Below are positions 41,962 through 51,130 of a DNA stretch of 64,000 bases, piece after piece (the first letter of the stretch is position 1; each line of letters opens with the position of its first letter). The notes below the pieces were generated by a model. The model worked only from the letters and a program-made list of their open reading frames with translations, was not told where the DNA came from and searched no databases. The stretch comes from Sphingobium subterraneum (GTDB lineage Bacteria; Pseudomonadota; Alphaproteobacteria; Sphingomonadales; Sphingomonadaceae), in NCBI RefSeq assembly GCF_014199435.1, contig NZ_JACIJP010000003.1, positions 248,001 through 312,000 on the forward strand, given 5' to 3'. Position numbers and translations under genes: made by a program.

Positions 41962-42966
41962 TTAGGTCAGCCATCCTTGCAGATTCTGCCGCATTAACCG
42001 TTGATAGAAATCAATAGCCCGCGTTTCGGCGTTCAAACAAGGGATATAGCCAAAAAATTCGCCACCATTTTCGACAAAAACATCCCGGCCGCGCAACGCG
42101 ATCTCTTCGAGCGTTTCGAGGCAGTCGGCCGAGAAGCCGGGCGCCATCACGGCCAGCGATTTTACTCCGCCCCGCGCCAGCCGCGCGAGCGTATCCTCGG
42201 TCGAGGGTTCCAGCCATTTTGCCCGGCCGAAGCGGGACTGGAAACTCACCTCCACCGGCCGTTGCAGGCGATCGGCGAGCAGGCGCGCGGTCTTGCGGCA
42301 CTGGCAGTGATAGGGATCGCCCAGATGCAGGGTGCGTTCCGGCATGCCATGAAACGTGAGCAGCAACGCGTCCACCGGCCGCCCCAACTCGGCCAGATGC
42401 GCCTGCGCGCTCTCCGCCAGTGCATCGATGTAGCCAGGGTCGTCATGATAGGGCGGCAGGGTGCGGATCGCCGGTTGCCAGCGCATGCCGCCCAGCGTCG
42501 CGAACAGCGCGTCATTGGCCGTCGCGGTCGTCGCCGAGCTGTATTGTGGATAGAGCGGCGCAAACAATATGCGCTCGCACCCGGCTTGCTTCATCGCGGC
42601 GATCCGGCTGGCGATCGATGGGTTGCCATAGCGCATCGCCCAGTCGACCAGCACGCCTTCATCGGCAAACCGCTCGGCCAGGGCCCGCGCGGTGTTGCGG
42701 GTATGAACGGCCAGCGGGGATCCTTCATTCGTCCATACCTGCCCATAAGCGTGGGCGGATTTTTTGGGCCGCGTGTTGAGGATGATGCCGCGCAGAATCG
42801 GTTGCCACAGCAAGGGGGGGATCTCCACCACCCGCCGGTCGGAGAGAAATTCGCGCAGATAGCGCTTTACCGCCGGTGCATCGGGCGCATCGGGCGTGCC
42901 GAGGTTGACGATCAGGACGCCAACACGCGGCGCGGGGATGTCGGGATGATCAGTCGGGCGGATCAC
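41962..42966 (-). CDS. hemH: Ferrochelatase
   Basis: The 334-residue enzyme inserts Fe2+ into protoporphyrin IX, the last step of haem synthesis. It has VGVLIVNLGTPDAPDAPAVKRYLREFLSDRRVV at the start, LFAPLYPQYSSATTATAND near residue 135, LLTFHGMPERT with the catalytic His near 200, and the C-terminal catalytic Glu in LETLEEI. The start at 42966 overlaps the stop of the molybdopterin oxidoreductase gene (ATGA). Confidence 0.95.
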   Translation of the reverse strand: MIRPTDHPDIPAPRVGVLIVNLGTPDAPDAPAVKRYLREFLSDRRVVEIPPLLWQPILRGIILNTRPKKSAHAYGQVWTNEGSPLAVHTRNTARALAERFADEGVLVDWAMRYGNPSIASRIAAMKQAGCERILFAPLYPQYSSATTATANDALFATLGGMRWQPAIRTLPPYHDDPGYIDALAESAQAHLAELGRPVDALLLTFHGMPERTLHLGDPYHCQCRKTARLLADRLQRPVEVSFQSRFGRAKWLEPSTEDTLARLARGGVKSLAVMAPGFSADCLETLEEIALRGRDVFVENGGEFFGYIPCLNAETRAIDFYQRLMRQNLQGWLT

Positions 42967-45230
42967 GCGACCGGCACCAGCGGCAGGTTACGGTGCCGCC
43001 GCCCTGTCACGGTGAACAGCGCATTGGCAAGCGCCGGAGCCACCGGCGGCACGCCGATCTGCCCCACGCCGCCCGGCTCCGCACTGCTCTGGATCAGCTC
43101 CACGGAGATTTCGCCGATGTCCGAAAGACGGGGCAGACCCAAACGGCCCATGATCGCCCGCCGGGGCAATCCGCCGCGATACTCCGCAGCGCCGCCCAGC
43201 GCGCTCGCCAATCCGAACATCAACCCTCCTTCGATCTGTTGCCGCGCGATGTCGGGATGCGGCTGGTCCCCGCAATCGACGACCGCGACGATGCTGTCCA
43301 CACGCGGTCGCCCATTGTCCATGCTGCATTCGACCAGTATCGCGATGAAACTTCCGTCCATGACATGGCAGGCGATCCCCTGCCCGCTCCCGGCGATACC
43401 GCCCTGCCATCCGCCCATTGCGGCAGCCGTAGTGAGGCAATGGGCGAGACGCGCCTGTCCGCCGAGCATCTGGATGCGGAAAGACATGGGCTCGATGCCC
43501 GCCTGATGGGCAAGCTCGTCGATAAAGCTCTCGGTGAAAAACGCGCTCGCGCCATCCGCATTGGCGCGCCACCGCCCGGTGGGCAGCGCGATGGCGGCGG
43601 GATAATGATCGACCGCGAAGCTCGACAGCGCATAGGGCCCCGGCATACCGGAAACGGCCAGCCGGTTCGCGCTACCGGCACTCGTGCGCGCGGCCTCCAT
43701 TGGATCGGCCCCATCAGAAATGCGCGCCCAGGTTTCCGCTAACGCTGTGGGAGAGGCGACCTTCGCGGACCAAGCCTCAATCCGGCCACCCCGCCCCAGC
43801 CGTGCCGCCATCCGCGCCTTGGCGGGCGCACGGGGACGATCCTGAATGGTTTCCTCCAGACGCGACCACAGTAGCTGGACCGGGCGGTTTACCTCTTGCG
43901 CGAGAAGGGCCGCCTGCACCGCCGTGTCATGCTCCATCCTGCGGCCGAACGATCCCCCGGCGGACAGCGGATAGAGCACCACCGCGCTCTCCGGAAAGCC
44001 GAGCGCCTTCGCCACTGCCCGGCGGCAGAACATCGGGGCCTGCGTGGCGGTCCACACTTCCGCCTTGCCGTCCTCCACCCGCGCGGTCGCGCAGGGCGGT
44101 TCGATCGCGAGGTGGAGCGCGGGCGCAACGCTGTATTCCCGCTTCACCGCCTGCGCGCCCTCGAACATCGCGGCGAGATCGCCCTGCTCGTAGAGGCGCC
44201 GTCCCTGTTCGCTCTCAAAGGCGTCGTCCAGCGCCGCATCGATGCGCGCGGAAGACAGCGGCGTGTCGGCCACCATGAACTGCGGGTCCAGCGCGTCGAG
44301 CGCCTTGTTCGCCGCCCACCAGTCGGTGCCGAGCGCCGCGACCCAGCGCTCCCGCTTCACCAGTTGCACGAACCCCGTGACCTTGCGCGCGGCGGCTTCG
44401 TTGATCGCCCCCAGCGCAACCGCGCCGACCGGCCCCTGCCGGATCGAGGCGAACAGCATATCGGGCAGGCGAATGTCGGCGGCATAGTTATGCGATCCGT
44501 CGACCTTGGACGGCAGGTCGATGCGCGCCACATCCTCGCCCCACAGGCGGTTCTCCTCCCCCTGCCGCTCGGGCAGGATGTCGGGCAACGTAAAGGCGGC
44601 CGCTTCGGCGGCGAGCTCCCCGATGCGCAGCTTGCGCTGGCCATCAGTCACCAGCCCGTCGACGATGTCACAGGTTTCCCACGGCACGTCCCAGCGCGCC
44701 GCCGCCGCCTTGCACAGCAGGACGCGCCCGGCCCGACCCGCCTCGCGATAGGCCTGCGTGAACATCCGCACCGAGGTCGATCCGCCGGTCAGCATGATCG
44801 CATTGCGGGTGGCAAATTCAGCAATCGCCCAGCGCCCCGCGCCGCCCGCCAGCGCGCTCCAGTCGCTCGCCAGCGCTTCCCCGGCGAGCAGGCTGTTCGC
44901 GTAAAGCGGGCTGATCGGCGCGGACTGGACTGCGACCGTGCGCCAGTCCGCGCCCAGCTCGTCGGCCAGGATCTGCGGCAGCACGGTGCTGACCCCCTGC
45001 CCCATCTCCGCCTGCGGCACGACGACGATAATCTGCCCGGCGGTATCGATCTTGAGAAACGCGTTGAACAATGTCTCATCCGACGCGACCGCGAGGTTCG
45101 GGCGATAGCTGCGCGGCCACACACCCCACGCGATCAACAGGCCCGCGACCGCACCCCCGCCGATGAGCAGCGAGCGACGGTCGACCCCGGCCCCGCCTGT
45201 ATCCCTCACCCGATCCACGATCCGCCGCAT
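42963..45230 (-). CDS. Xanthine-dehydrogenase-family molybdopterin subunit, IorB-like
   Basis: The 755-residue protein has an N-terminal twin-Arg-type signal (DRRSLLIGGGAVAGLLIAWG), then the two-lobed molybdenum-cofactor domain: QAEMGQGVSTVLPQILADELG, then GGSFGRRMEHDTAVQAALLAQEV, and GVGQIGVPPVAPALANA near the end. It belongs to the isoquinoline 1-oxidoreductase beta-subunit group, in the periplasm. The small [2Fe-2S] partner subunit (IorA) is not adjacent, so it must come from elsewhere or the protein works differently. The substrate is unknown. The stop overlaps hemH. Confidence 0.88.
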   Translation of the reverse strand: MRRIVDRVRDTGGAGVDRRSLLIGGGAVAGLLIAWGVWPRSYRPNLAVASDETLFNAFLKIDTAGQIIVVVPQAEMGQGVSTVLPQILADELGADWRTVAVQSAPISPLYANSLLAGEALASDWSALAGGAGRWAIAEFATRNAIMLTGGSTSVRMFTQAYREAGRAGRVLLCKAAAARWDVPWETCDIVDGLVTDGQRKLRIGELAAEAAAFTLPDILPERQGEENRLWGEDVARIDLPSKVDGSHNYAADIRLPDMLFASIRQGPVGAVALGAINEAAARKVTGFVQLVKRERWVAALGTDWWAANKALDALDPQFMVADTPLSSARIDAALDDAFESEQGRRLYEQGDLAAMFEGAQAVKREYSVAPALHLAIEPPCATARVEDGKAEVWTATQAPMFCRRAVAKALGFPESAVVLYPLSAGGSFGRRMEHDTAVQAALLAQEVNRPVQLLWSRLEETIQDRPRAPAKARMAARLGRGGRIEAWSAKVASPTALAETWARISDGADPMEAARTSAGSANRLAVSGMPGPYALSSFAVDHYPAAIALPTGRWRANADGASAFFTESFIDELAHQAGIEPMSFRIQMLGGQARLAHCLTTAAAMGGWQGGIAGSGQGIACHVMDGSFIAILVECSMDNGRPRVDSIVAVVDCGDQPHPDIARQQIEGGLMFGLASALGGAAEYRGGLPRRAIMGRLGLPRLSDIGEISVELIQSSAEPGGVGQIGVPPVAPALANALFTVTGRRHRNLPLVPVA

Positions 45231-45308
45231 GTGATCCTGATAGTCAAGCGACGGTCAAAGGCAACGGCGATTGTCGTTCCGCGCCCCGTTTCGGTCGGCG
45301 GCCGTCCG

Positions 45309-45737
45309 TCAACCGACCGGCGCGATGCCCAGGCGCGGGATCTCGATCGCGGGGCAGTGGTTCATCACGACCTTCAGCCCCGCCGCCTCGGCGCGCGCGG
45401 CGGCCTCCTCGTTGATGACGCCGAGTTGCATCCACACCGCGCCCGCGCCCACCGCGATCGCCTCGTCCACGCTCTCGCCGGCCGCCTCGCTGTTGCGGAA
45501 GATATCGACCATGTCGATAGGCTCCCCCACATCGGCGAGCGACCCGACGACATCCTGCCCGTGGATCTGCTGCCCCACCAGGCCGGGGTTGATCGGGATG
45601 ACGCGATAGCCGTGGGCGAGCAGCCGCCCCATCACGCCATAGCTCGCCCGGTCAGGCTTGGGCGACGCGCCGACCAGCGCGATGGTGCGCACGGTGTTGA
45701 GCAGGTCGGCGATGTCTTCGTCACGGGTGAGCGGCAT
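45309..45737 (-). CDS. CoA-binding (YccU-type) protein
   Basis: The 142-residue single-domain protein is a CoA-binding Rossmann fold: [34 protein letters not shown], then [33 protein letters not shown], and a late [15 protein letters not shown]. The family's Cys near the end is present (NHCPAIE). The ATG at 45737 was chosen for its direct entry into the fold. It lies in a minus-strand cluster with transaldolase, but its role is unknown. Confidence 0.88.
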   Translation of the reverse strand: MPLTRDEDIADLLNTVRTIALVGASPKPDRASYGVMGRLLAHGYRVIPINPGLVGQQIHGQDVVGSLADVGEPIDMVDIFRNSEAAGESVDEAIAVGAGAVWMQLGVINEEAAARAEAAGLKVVMNHCPAIEIPRLGIAPVG

Positions 45738-45788
45738 GGGGTGATCTCCTTGTTCAACAGGAGATAGGATGCGCGCGCCGCGATGCAA

Positions 45789-46442
45789 TCAGAGGATCGA
45801 CTGCCCCGTCGCTTCCCAGTCTTTCATGAACCCCGCAATGCCCTTGTCGGTCAGTACGTGGTTGAACAGCGACTTGATGACGGCGGGCGGCGCGGTCATC
45901 ACGTCCGCGCCGATCTTCGCGCTCTGGAGGATGTGGATCGGGTGGCGCACGCTCGCGACGAGGATTTCGGTGCCGAAATCATAATTGTCGTAGATGAGGC
46001 GGATGTCCTCGATCAGCTGCATCCCGTCAAAGCCGTTGTCGTCATGCCGCCCGACGAAGGGCGAGATGAAGGTCGCGCCCGCCTTCGCGGCGAGCAGCGC
46101 CTGATTGGCGGAAAAGCACAGGGTCACGTTGACCTGCGTCCCCTCGCCCGAGAGCGCCTTGCAGGTCTTGAGGCCATCGATGGTCAGCGGCACTTTGATG
46201 CAGACATTGTCGGCGATCTTGCGCAGCACTTCGGCTTCTTTCATCATCGTCGCATGGTCGAGCGCGACGACCTCCGCCGAGACCGGGCCATCGACGATGC
46301 CGCAGATTTCCTCCACCACTTCCACGAACTTGCGCCCCGATTTGTGGATCAGCGACGGGTTGGTGGTGACGCCGTCGAGCAGCCCGGTTTCGGCCAGATC
46401 GCGGATTTCGGCGGTGTCGGCGGTGTCGACGAAGAATTTCAT
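45789..46442 (-). CDS. fsa: Transaldolase/fructose-6-phosphate aldolase-like (TalC type)
   Basis: This short (217 aa) transaldolase has [32 protein letters not shown] at the start, the Schiff-base Lys in VCIKVPLT (near residue 85), [29 protein letters not shown] and [17 protein letters not shown]. It is the small class I aldolase group that includes FSA and TalC. It links fructose-6-phosphate and the pentose phosphate pathway. The start at 46442 is the family start. Confidence 0.93.
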   Translation of the reverse strand: MKFFVDTADTAEIRDLAETGLLDGVTTNPSLIHKSGRKFVEVVEEICGIVDGPVSAEVVALDHATMMKEAEVLRKIADNVCIKVPLTIDGLKTCKALSGEGTQVNVTLCFSANQALLAAKAGATFISPFVGRHDDNGFDGMQLIEDIRLIYDNYDFGTEILVASVRHPIHILQSAKIGADVMTAPPAVIKSLFNHVLTDKGIAGFMKDWEATGQSIL

Positions 46443-46648
46443 GGGTGCGACTTTCGTGTGCAGTGGGATGAGTCGCGGGGAGGTATAGAGGGTGGGACGG
46501 GTTGGGGGAATGGGGTTGGGAGCAGATCGCTATTGGCTTTATCGAAGCTTCGTCTGGAGGATTATCATATGATGCGCCTATCGTCATTTCACGCGCGCGG
46601 GATTTTTATTTCAGATTATGGTAAGATAATCTGAGTACAGAAATAGGT

Positions 46649-47296
46649 ATGAGCAAGAACGAGCTAGGTTATTCGCACCGAATCCGTAACATAGACCCTC
46701 GATTTTTTCCCATATGGCTTATCTGCGTCCCTTCCCTATTGGCACTCGCAGCCCTATTTCCACGAAACGGACAAGAGCTTTATCCGGAGCATCCTGCTGA
46801 CGGATGGCTTGCATTTGCCTTCAGTGTAGGATGTGGCATTTTTTGCTTCATCACCGTGTCTCGTAAAGCTCCGAGCAATTTCCGTAATGGCTGTTCGGCT
46901 CTATTATGGGCGTTTTTGGCGACCTTTATTTTCCTGCCGACGACCGGCATTGCGCTCGAACGCATTCACCAAATTATCGAGTTCACTGGCGTCAAAATAA
47001 CAAAAAGCGAGCGCGAATTCCCGATTTATCGAGGGGATATTCACCGTAGCAAAGGCATCCACTACGAGATCCTTCTAAAAGACTATCCCGTGCTGCTTGA
47101 AATCGACCCAAGTGACTACTTAACGGCGTTTGCAAATGTTGATCAGGTGTATCCTACTGGATTTTGTATCCGCGCGAATGTGCAGACTACGGCTCATGCT
47201 GCACGCATTATGACCCCCGACTGGCCATTTCCAGCGGGCAGTCTGGTACGTTGCTCAAGGGTGTCAAGTAACCGTAACCAACAACAACCTAAATAA
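46649..47296 (+). CDS. Hypothetical membrane protein (215 aa), AT-richer than neighbours
   Basis: No family is recognised. Three hydrophobic segments are visible: PIWLICVPSLLALAALFP (about 23-40), GWLAFAFSVGCGIFCFITV (52-70) and CSALLWAFLATFIFLPTTGIAL (82-103). After them comes a soluble C-terminal part of about 110 residues with FPIYRGDIHRSKGIHYEILL. Codon use is less GC-rich than in the adjacent core genes, so it may be a recent arrival. It is followed directly by a DUF4197 gene remnant. Confidence 0.62.
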   Translation: MSKNELGYSHRIRNIDPRFFPIWLICVPSLLALAALFPRNGQELYPEHPADGWLAFAFSVGCGIFCFITVSRKAPSNFRNGCSALLWAFLATFIFLPTTGIALERIHQIIEFTGVKITKSEREFPIYRGDIHRSKGIHYEILLKDYPVLLEIDPSDYLTAFANVDQVYPTGFCIRANVQTTAHAARIMTPDWPFPAGSLVRCSRVSSNRNQQQPK

Positions 47297-47297
47297 T

Positions 47298-47416
47298 CTA
47301 CAACACCCCCCGCGCCGCAATCAGCATCGGGTCATTGGTCGACCGCGGGTTCGCCCGGATGTCCGCTTCCTCTTTCCCCATTTCGGCGAAGATCGCGTTC
47401 GTCGCCTTCGCGTCAT
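47298..47416 (-). pseudogene. Partial copy of the 3' end of the DUF4197 gene
   Basis: On the minus strand this stretch reads NAIFAEMGKEEADIRANPR, then a second half ending MLIAARGVL and a stop, almost identical to the last 35 residues of the intact DUF4197 protein at 47579-48247. It has no start codon and no upstream coding part. A REP-like inverted repeat lies between it and the intact gene, which fits a duplication around the repeat. Confidence 0.72.
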
Positions 47417-47422
47417 GGCATC

Positions 47423-47537
47423 CCGTTCGTCCTGAGTAGCCGTTGAGCCTGTCGAAACGGCGTATCGAAGGATGTGCGCAAAGGCAGCCCTTCGATACGG
47501 GTCTTCGGCACGCTCAGCCCCTACTCAGGGCGAACGG
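47423..47537. repeat. REP-like inverted repeat, copy 1
   Basis: The left arm runs CGTTCGTCCTGAGTAG, then GTCGAAACGGCGTATCGAAGG. The right arm is the complement: CCTTCGATACGGG, GGCACGCTCAGC, then CTACTCAGGGCGAACGG. Sister copies lie at 59133-59276 and 63721-63825. It forms most of the noncoding gap between the DUF4197 remnant and the intact gene. Confidence 0.7.
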
Positions 47538-47578
47538 CGAGAGGTGGTGTTTGTGCATCCCAGACGACGCCAACCCCC

Positions 47579-48247
47579 TCACAACACCCCCAACGCCGCA
47601 ATCAGCAGCGGGTCATTGGTCGAGCGCGGGTTCGCGCGGATGTCCGCCTCCTCTTTCCCCATTTCCGCGAAGATCGCGTTGGATGCCTTGCGTGTTACAT
47701 CATCGCGCAGTCCGGCGAAGTCGATGCCGGTCGCCAACCGAAGCGCGTCCGTCACCACGGCGCTGTCGAACAGGCGCAGCCCTTCATCGATGCCGGGCAG
47801 CATCGCGGGGATGAGCGCGTCGCCCATGCGCGCTTGCAGAAAGCCGGTGGCGGCCGATCCTCCGCCGCGCAGCAAACTCGCCGCGTCCTCGGGCGAGATC
47901 GACTGGATGGCGTCGGCGATCACCGGGGCGGCGCGCTCGGCGCCCCGCTCCGCCGCGCGGTTGACCTGTTTCAAGAGGCGGTCGCGCACGACGGCGCTCA
48001 GCAGCACGCGGGTGAGCACCGATCCGCCCCGGCCTCCGCCCAGCCGGTCGGGCAGGCTAATCTGCGCGATCTGGCTGTCGTAGAAGCCGCCGGGCGCCAT
48101 CAGCCGCGCCAGCGCCCGCTGGGACGAGAGGGTGAGCAGGCGGCGGATCACTTCCGCCAGGCTGAAGCCGCCCCCGCCTGTGCTGCACCCCGCCAGCGCC
48201 AGCGCTCCGGCGGCCGCGCCCGCGACCAGAAAATCCCTGCGTTGCAT
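47579..48247 (-). CDS. DUF4197 lipoprotein (222 aa)
   Basis: MQRRDFLVAGAAAGALALAGC is a lipoprotein signal with lipobox LAGC (Cys21). The mature part is the helical DUF4197 domain: QRALARLMAPGGFYDSQIAQISLPDRL, then LLKQVNRAAERGAERAAPVIADAIQSI, then ATGIDFAGLRDDVTRKASNAIFAEMGKEEADIRANPR. It should be anchored in the outer membrane or inner membrane on the periplasmic side. The function of the family is unknown. It diverges from priA, and a partial copy of its 3' end lies 160 bp downstream. Confidence 0.88.
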   Translation of the reverse strand: MQRRDFLVAGAAAGALALAGCSTGGGGFSLAEVIRRLLTLSSQRALARLMAPGGFYDSQIAQISLPDRLGGGRGGSVLTRVLLSAVVRDRLLKQVNRAAERGAERAAPVIADAIQSISPEDAASLLRGGGSAATGFLQARMGDALIPAMLPGIDEGLRLFDSAVVTDALRLATGIDFAGLRDDVTRKASNAIFAEMGKEEADIRANPRSTNDPLLIAALGVL

Positions 48248-48355
48248 AAGCCACCCTCTCCCCACATATGGATGTTCGATGGTGGCAGTCTCCCTCTTTT
48301 GCGCGCGAAAGAAAAGCCGTGTTTTGCTGCGCTCCCCGGCCTGCGGGGGCGGACG

Positions 48356-50524
48356 GTGAGTCGCGCGCGGGTTATCCTGCTCAACGCCGCGCTGGGGCCG
48401 CTCGATTATCGCGTGCCGCACGGGATGGAGGTCGCGCCGGGGAGCATCGTCGTCGCGCCTTTGGGGCCGCGCCAGCTCGTCGGCGTTGTGTGGGAGGAGG
48501 ACCGCTTTCCCGATGTCGAGACGGTCGGCGACAACCGGCTGCGGCCGCTCGCCGGGCTGGTCGATGCGCCTTCGCTGCCCGCTCCGCTGCGCCGCCTGAT
48601 CGAGTGGACGGCGGATTATTACATGGCGCCGCTGGGCGCGGTGCTGCGCATGGCGCTCTCGTCCTCCTCTGCGCTGGAGGGCTCGCAGTCGGTGGTGGAG
48701 TATCGCGCGACCGGGCTGGTGCCGGACCGGCTGACGCCGCAGCGGCGCCAAGCTCTCGACGCGATCGGCGACGCGCAGGGGATGGTGCGCGAACTGGCGG
48801 AGGTTGCGGGCGTGTCCGTCGCGGTGATCCGGGGGCTGGCGAAAGCGGGCGCGCTGGAGCCGGTGACGGTCAGCCTCGACACGCGCATGCCGGTGCCCGA
48901 TCCGGACCACGCCGCGCCGGATCTGAACGACGTGCAGCGCGCGGCGGCGGAGGAACTGTGCGCGGCGGTGGAGGCGAGCGCGTTCCACCCGTTCCTGCTC
49001 GACGGGGTGACGGGATCGGGCAAGACCGAGGTCTATTTCGAGGCAATGGCGGCGGCGATCCGGCGGGGGCAGCAGGTGCTCGTGCTGCTGCCCGAAATCG
49101 CGCTGACCGAGCCGTTCCTGAAGCGCTTCGCCGCGCGTTTCGGCGTGATGCCGGTGGCGTGGCACAGCGGCCTGCGGCAGAGCGAGCGGCGGCGGGCGTG
49201 GCGCGCGGCGGCGAACGGGGAAGCGCGCGTGGTGGTCGGCGCGCGATCGGCGCTGTTCCTGCCCTATCCTCGCCTCGGGCTGATCGTCGTCGATGAAGCG
49301 CACGAGGCGAGCTTCAAGCAGGAGGACGGCGTTCATTATCACGCGCGCGACGTCGCGGTGATGCGCGCGATGATGGAGGAATGCCCGGTCATCCTCGCGT
49401 CCGCCACTCCGGCGATCGAGACGCGGCATCAGGTCGAGATCGGCCGCTATACCGAGATCAAGCTGCCCGCGCGCTTCGGCGGCGCGGAAATGCCGGAGAT
49501 TGTGGGTATCGACCTGCTCACCGATCCGCCCGAGCGCGGCCGCTGGATCACGCCCAGCCTGATCGCCGCGATGGACGAGACACTGGCCAAGGGGGAGCAG
49601 GCGCTGCTCTTTCTGAACCGCAGGGGTTATGCACCGCTCACGCTTTGTCGCCATTGCGGTTATCGCTTCCAATGCCCCAACTGCACCGCATGGATGGTCG
49701 AGCACCGACTGACCCGCCGCCTCGCCTGCCACCATTGCGGGCATGTGATGCCCACGCCGCGCGAATGCCCCGACTGCCATGAGGAAGACGCGCTGGTCGC
49801 CTGCGGCCCGGGGGTGGAGCGCATCGCCGACGAGGTCGCGCTGCTCTTTCCGCAGGCGCGCGTCGCGATCGTCACGTCCGACACGCTCTGGTCGCCGGAC
49901 CGGGTGGCGGATTTCGTCGCGCAGGTGGAAGGCGGCGCGATCGACATCATCATCGGCACGCAGCTCGTCACCAAGGGCTATCACTTTCCCAACCTGACGC
50001 TCGTCGGCGTGATCGACGCGGACCTGGGACTGGAGGGCGGCGATCTGCGCGCGTCGGAACGCTGCTTCCAGCAGATCGTGCAGGTCTCGGGGCGCGCCGG
50101 ACGCGGGGAAAAGCCGGGCCGCGTGTTCATCCAGACGCGGATGAAGGAGGCCCCCGTCATCAAGGCGCTCCTCGCGGGCGACGCCGAGCGCTTCTACGCG
50201 ACCGAGACCGCCAACCGCCGCCACGCCAATGCGCCGCCATTCGGGCGGTTCGCCGCGATCATCATATCGAGCGAAGACGCTACGCAAGCGCTGGAAACCG
50301 CGCGGATGATCGGCAAGCACGCCCCGGATTTCGAGGGGCTGCGCGTCTACGGCCCCGCCCCCGCGCCGCTTGCCCAGTTGCGCGGGCGGCACCGCCACCG
50401 CCTGCTCGTCCACGCATCGCGCGGCGTCGATGTGCAGGGCGCGATCCGCACGTGGCTGGGGCCGCTGTCATGGAAATCAGGAACGCGGGTCGCGGTCGAC
50501 ATCGACCCCTACAGCTTTATGTAG
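48356..50524 (+). CDS. priA: Primosomal protein N', replication restart helicase
   Basis: The 722-residue helicase has an N-terminal 3'-DNA-binding part (RARVILLNAALGPLDYRVPHGMEVAPGSIVVAPLGPRQLVGVVW), Walker A GVTGSGKTEVYFEAM, DEAH box VVDEAHEASFKQ, and the zinc-binding Cys cluster CRHCGYRFQCPNC, then CHHCGHVMPTPRECPDC. It loads the replisome at stalled forks. The start is the GTG at 48356, which opens into the family N-terminus (VSRARVILLN); the longer frame upstream is antisense to the DUF4197 gene. Confidence 0.95.
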   Translation: MSRARVILLNAALGPLDYRVPHGMEVAPGSIVVAPLGPRQLVGVVWEEDRFPDVETVGDNRLRPLAGLVDAPSLPAPLRRLIEWTADYYMAPLGAVLRMALSSSSALEGSQSVVEYRATGLVPDRLTPQRRQALDAIGDAQGMVRELAEVAGVSVAVIRGLAKAGALEPVTVSLDTRMPVPDPDHAAPDLNDVQRAAAEELCAAVEASAFHPFLLDGVTGSGKTEVYFEAMAAAIRRGQQVLVLLPEIALTEPFLKRFAARFGVMPVAWHSGLRQSERRRAWRAAANGEARVVVGARSALFLPYPRLGLIVVDEAHEASFKQEDGVHYHARDVAVMRAMMEECPVILASATPAIETRHQVEIGRYTEIKLPARFGGAEMPEIVGIDLLTDPPERGRWITPSLIAAMDETLAKGEQALLFLNRRGYAPLTLCRHCGYRFQCPNCTAWMVEHRLTRRLACHHCGHVMPTPRECPDCHEEDALVACGPGVERIADEVALLFPQARVAIVTSDTLWSPDRVADFVAQVEGGAIDIIIGTQLVTKGYHFPNLTLVGVIDADLGLEGGDLRASERCFQQIVQVSGRAGRGEKPGRVFIQTRMKEAPVIKALLAGDAERFYATETANRRHANAPPFGRFAAIIISSEDATQALETARMIGKHAPDFEGLRVYGPAPAPLAQLRGRHRHRLLVHASRGVDVQGAIRTWLGPLSWKSGTRVAVDIDPYSFM

Positions 50525-50539
50525 CGGCCCCTTCTCCGC

Positions 50540-50998
50540 TCAGATCGGCACGGCCGTCGTCGCCTTCACCAGTTTCAGCGCAAAGGTGGAATTGACCGCC
50601 GCCACGCCGGGGAGGTGAAGCAGCACCTTGCGCAGCATGCCTTCATAATCCTCGATGCTCCGGGCAATCACCCGCAGGAAATAGTCGGAATCGCCGCCCA
50701 TCGCGAAGCATTCGATGATCTGGGGATGGTCACGCACGGCGTTCTCGAAAATCTCGAGGCTCTCCTCGTCATGCTGCTTGAGCTTGATGTGCGCCATGAC
50801 GTTGACGGTGAAGCCCAGCCGCGTGGGATCGAGCAGGTTCGCGCGACCCACAATGACGCCCTCGTCCTCCATCCGGCGCAGCCTCCGCCAGCAGGGCGTT
50901 TGCGACAGACCGACCTCCTTGGCAAGATCGGCAAGGCTGAGGTCGGGTCGCGCCTGATAGCTGCGCAAGATTCGAAGGTCGGTTTCGTCCATTCCCAT
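50540..50998 (-). CDS. bkdR: Lrp/AsnC-family regulator, BkdR-like
   Basis: The 152-residue protein has an Lrp-type HTH (MDETDLRILRSYQARPDLSLADLAKEVGLSQTPCWRRLRRMEDEGVI) and a RAM domain (NVMAHIKLKQHDEESLEIFENAV, then HPQIIECFAMGGDSDYFLRVIARSIEDYEGMLRKVLLHLPGVAAVNSTFAL). It diverges from the branched-chain dehydrogenase operon across about 130 bp, the same layout as bkdR in Pseudomonas, so it probably activates that operon in response to branched-chain amino acids. Start codons at 50998 and 50992 are both possible. Confidence 0.9.
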   Translation of the reverse strand: MGMDETDLRILRSYQARPDLSLADLAKEVGLSQTPCWRRLRRMEDEGVIVGRANLLDPTRLGFTVNVMAHIKLKQHDEESLEIFENAVRDHPQIIECFAMGGDSDYFLRVIARSIEDYEGMLRKVLLHLPGVAAVNSTFALKLVKATTAVPI

Positions 50999-51130
50999 GA
51001 TATTAGAAGAATGATCTATTCTAGGCAATATACGGGGAACATTCTTCTCGCAAGGGCGCTGTAGACCAGCGTCAAAACAAAGACTTTCTCAGCATTTTCC
51101 GCTATAACATGAGTGGAACATGGAGGTGCT

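Noticed and set aside
47579..50413. A 944-codon open frame antisense to priA
   Set aside because: It is the mirror of the GC-rich priA codons; its first 220 codons at the low-coordinate end are the real DUF4197 gene, but the rest shows no protein-like sequence.
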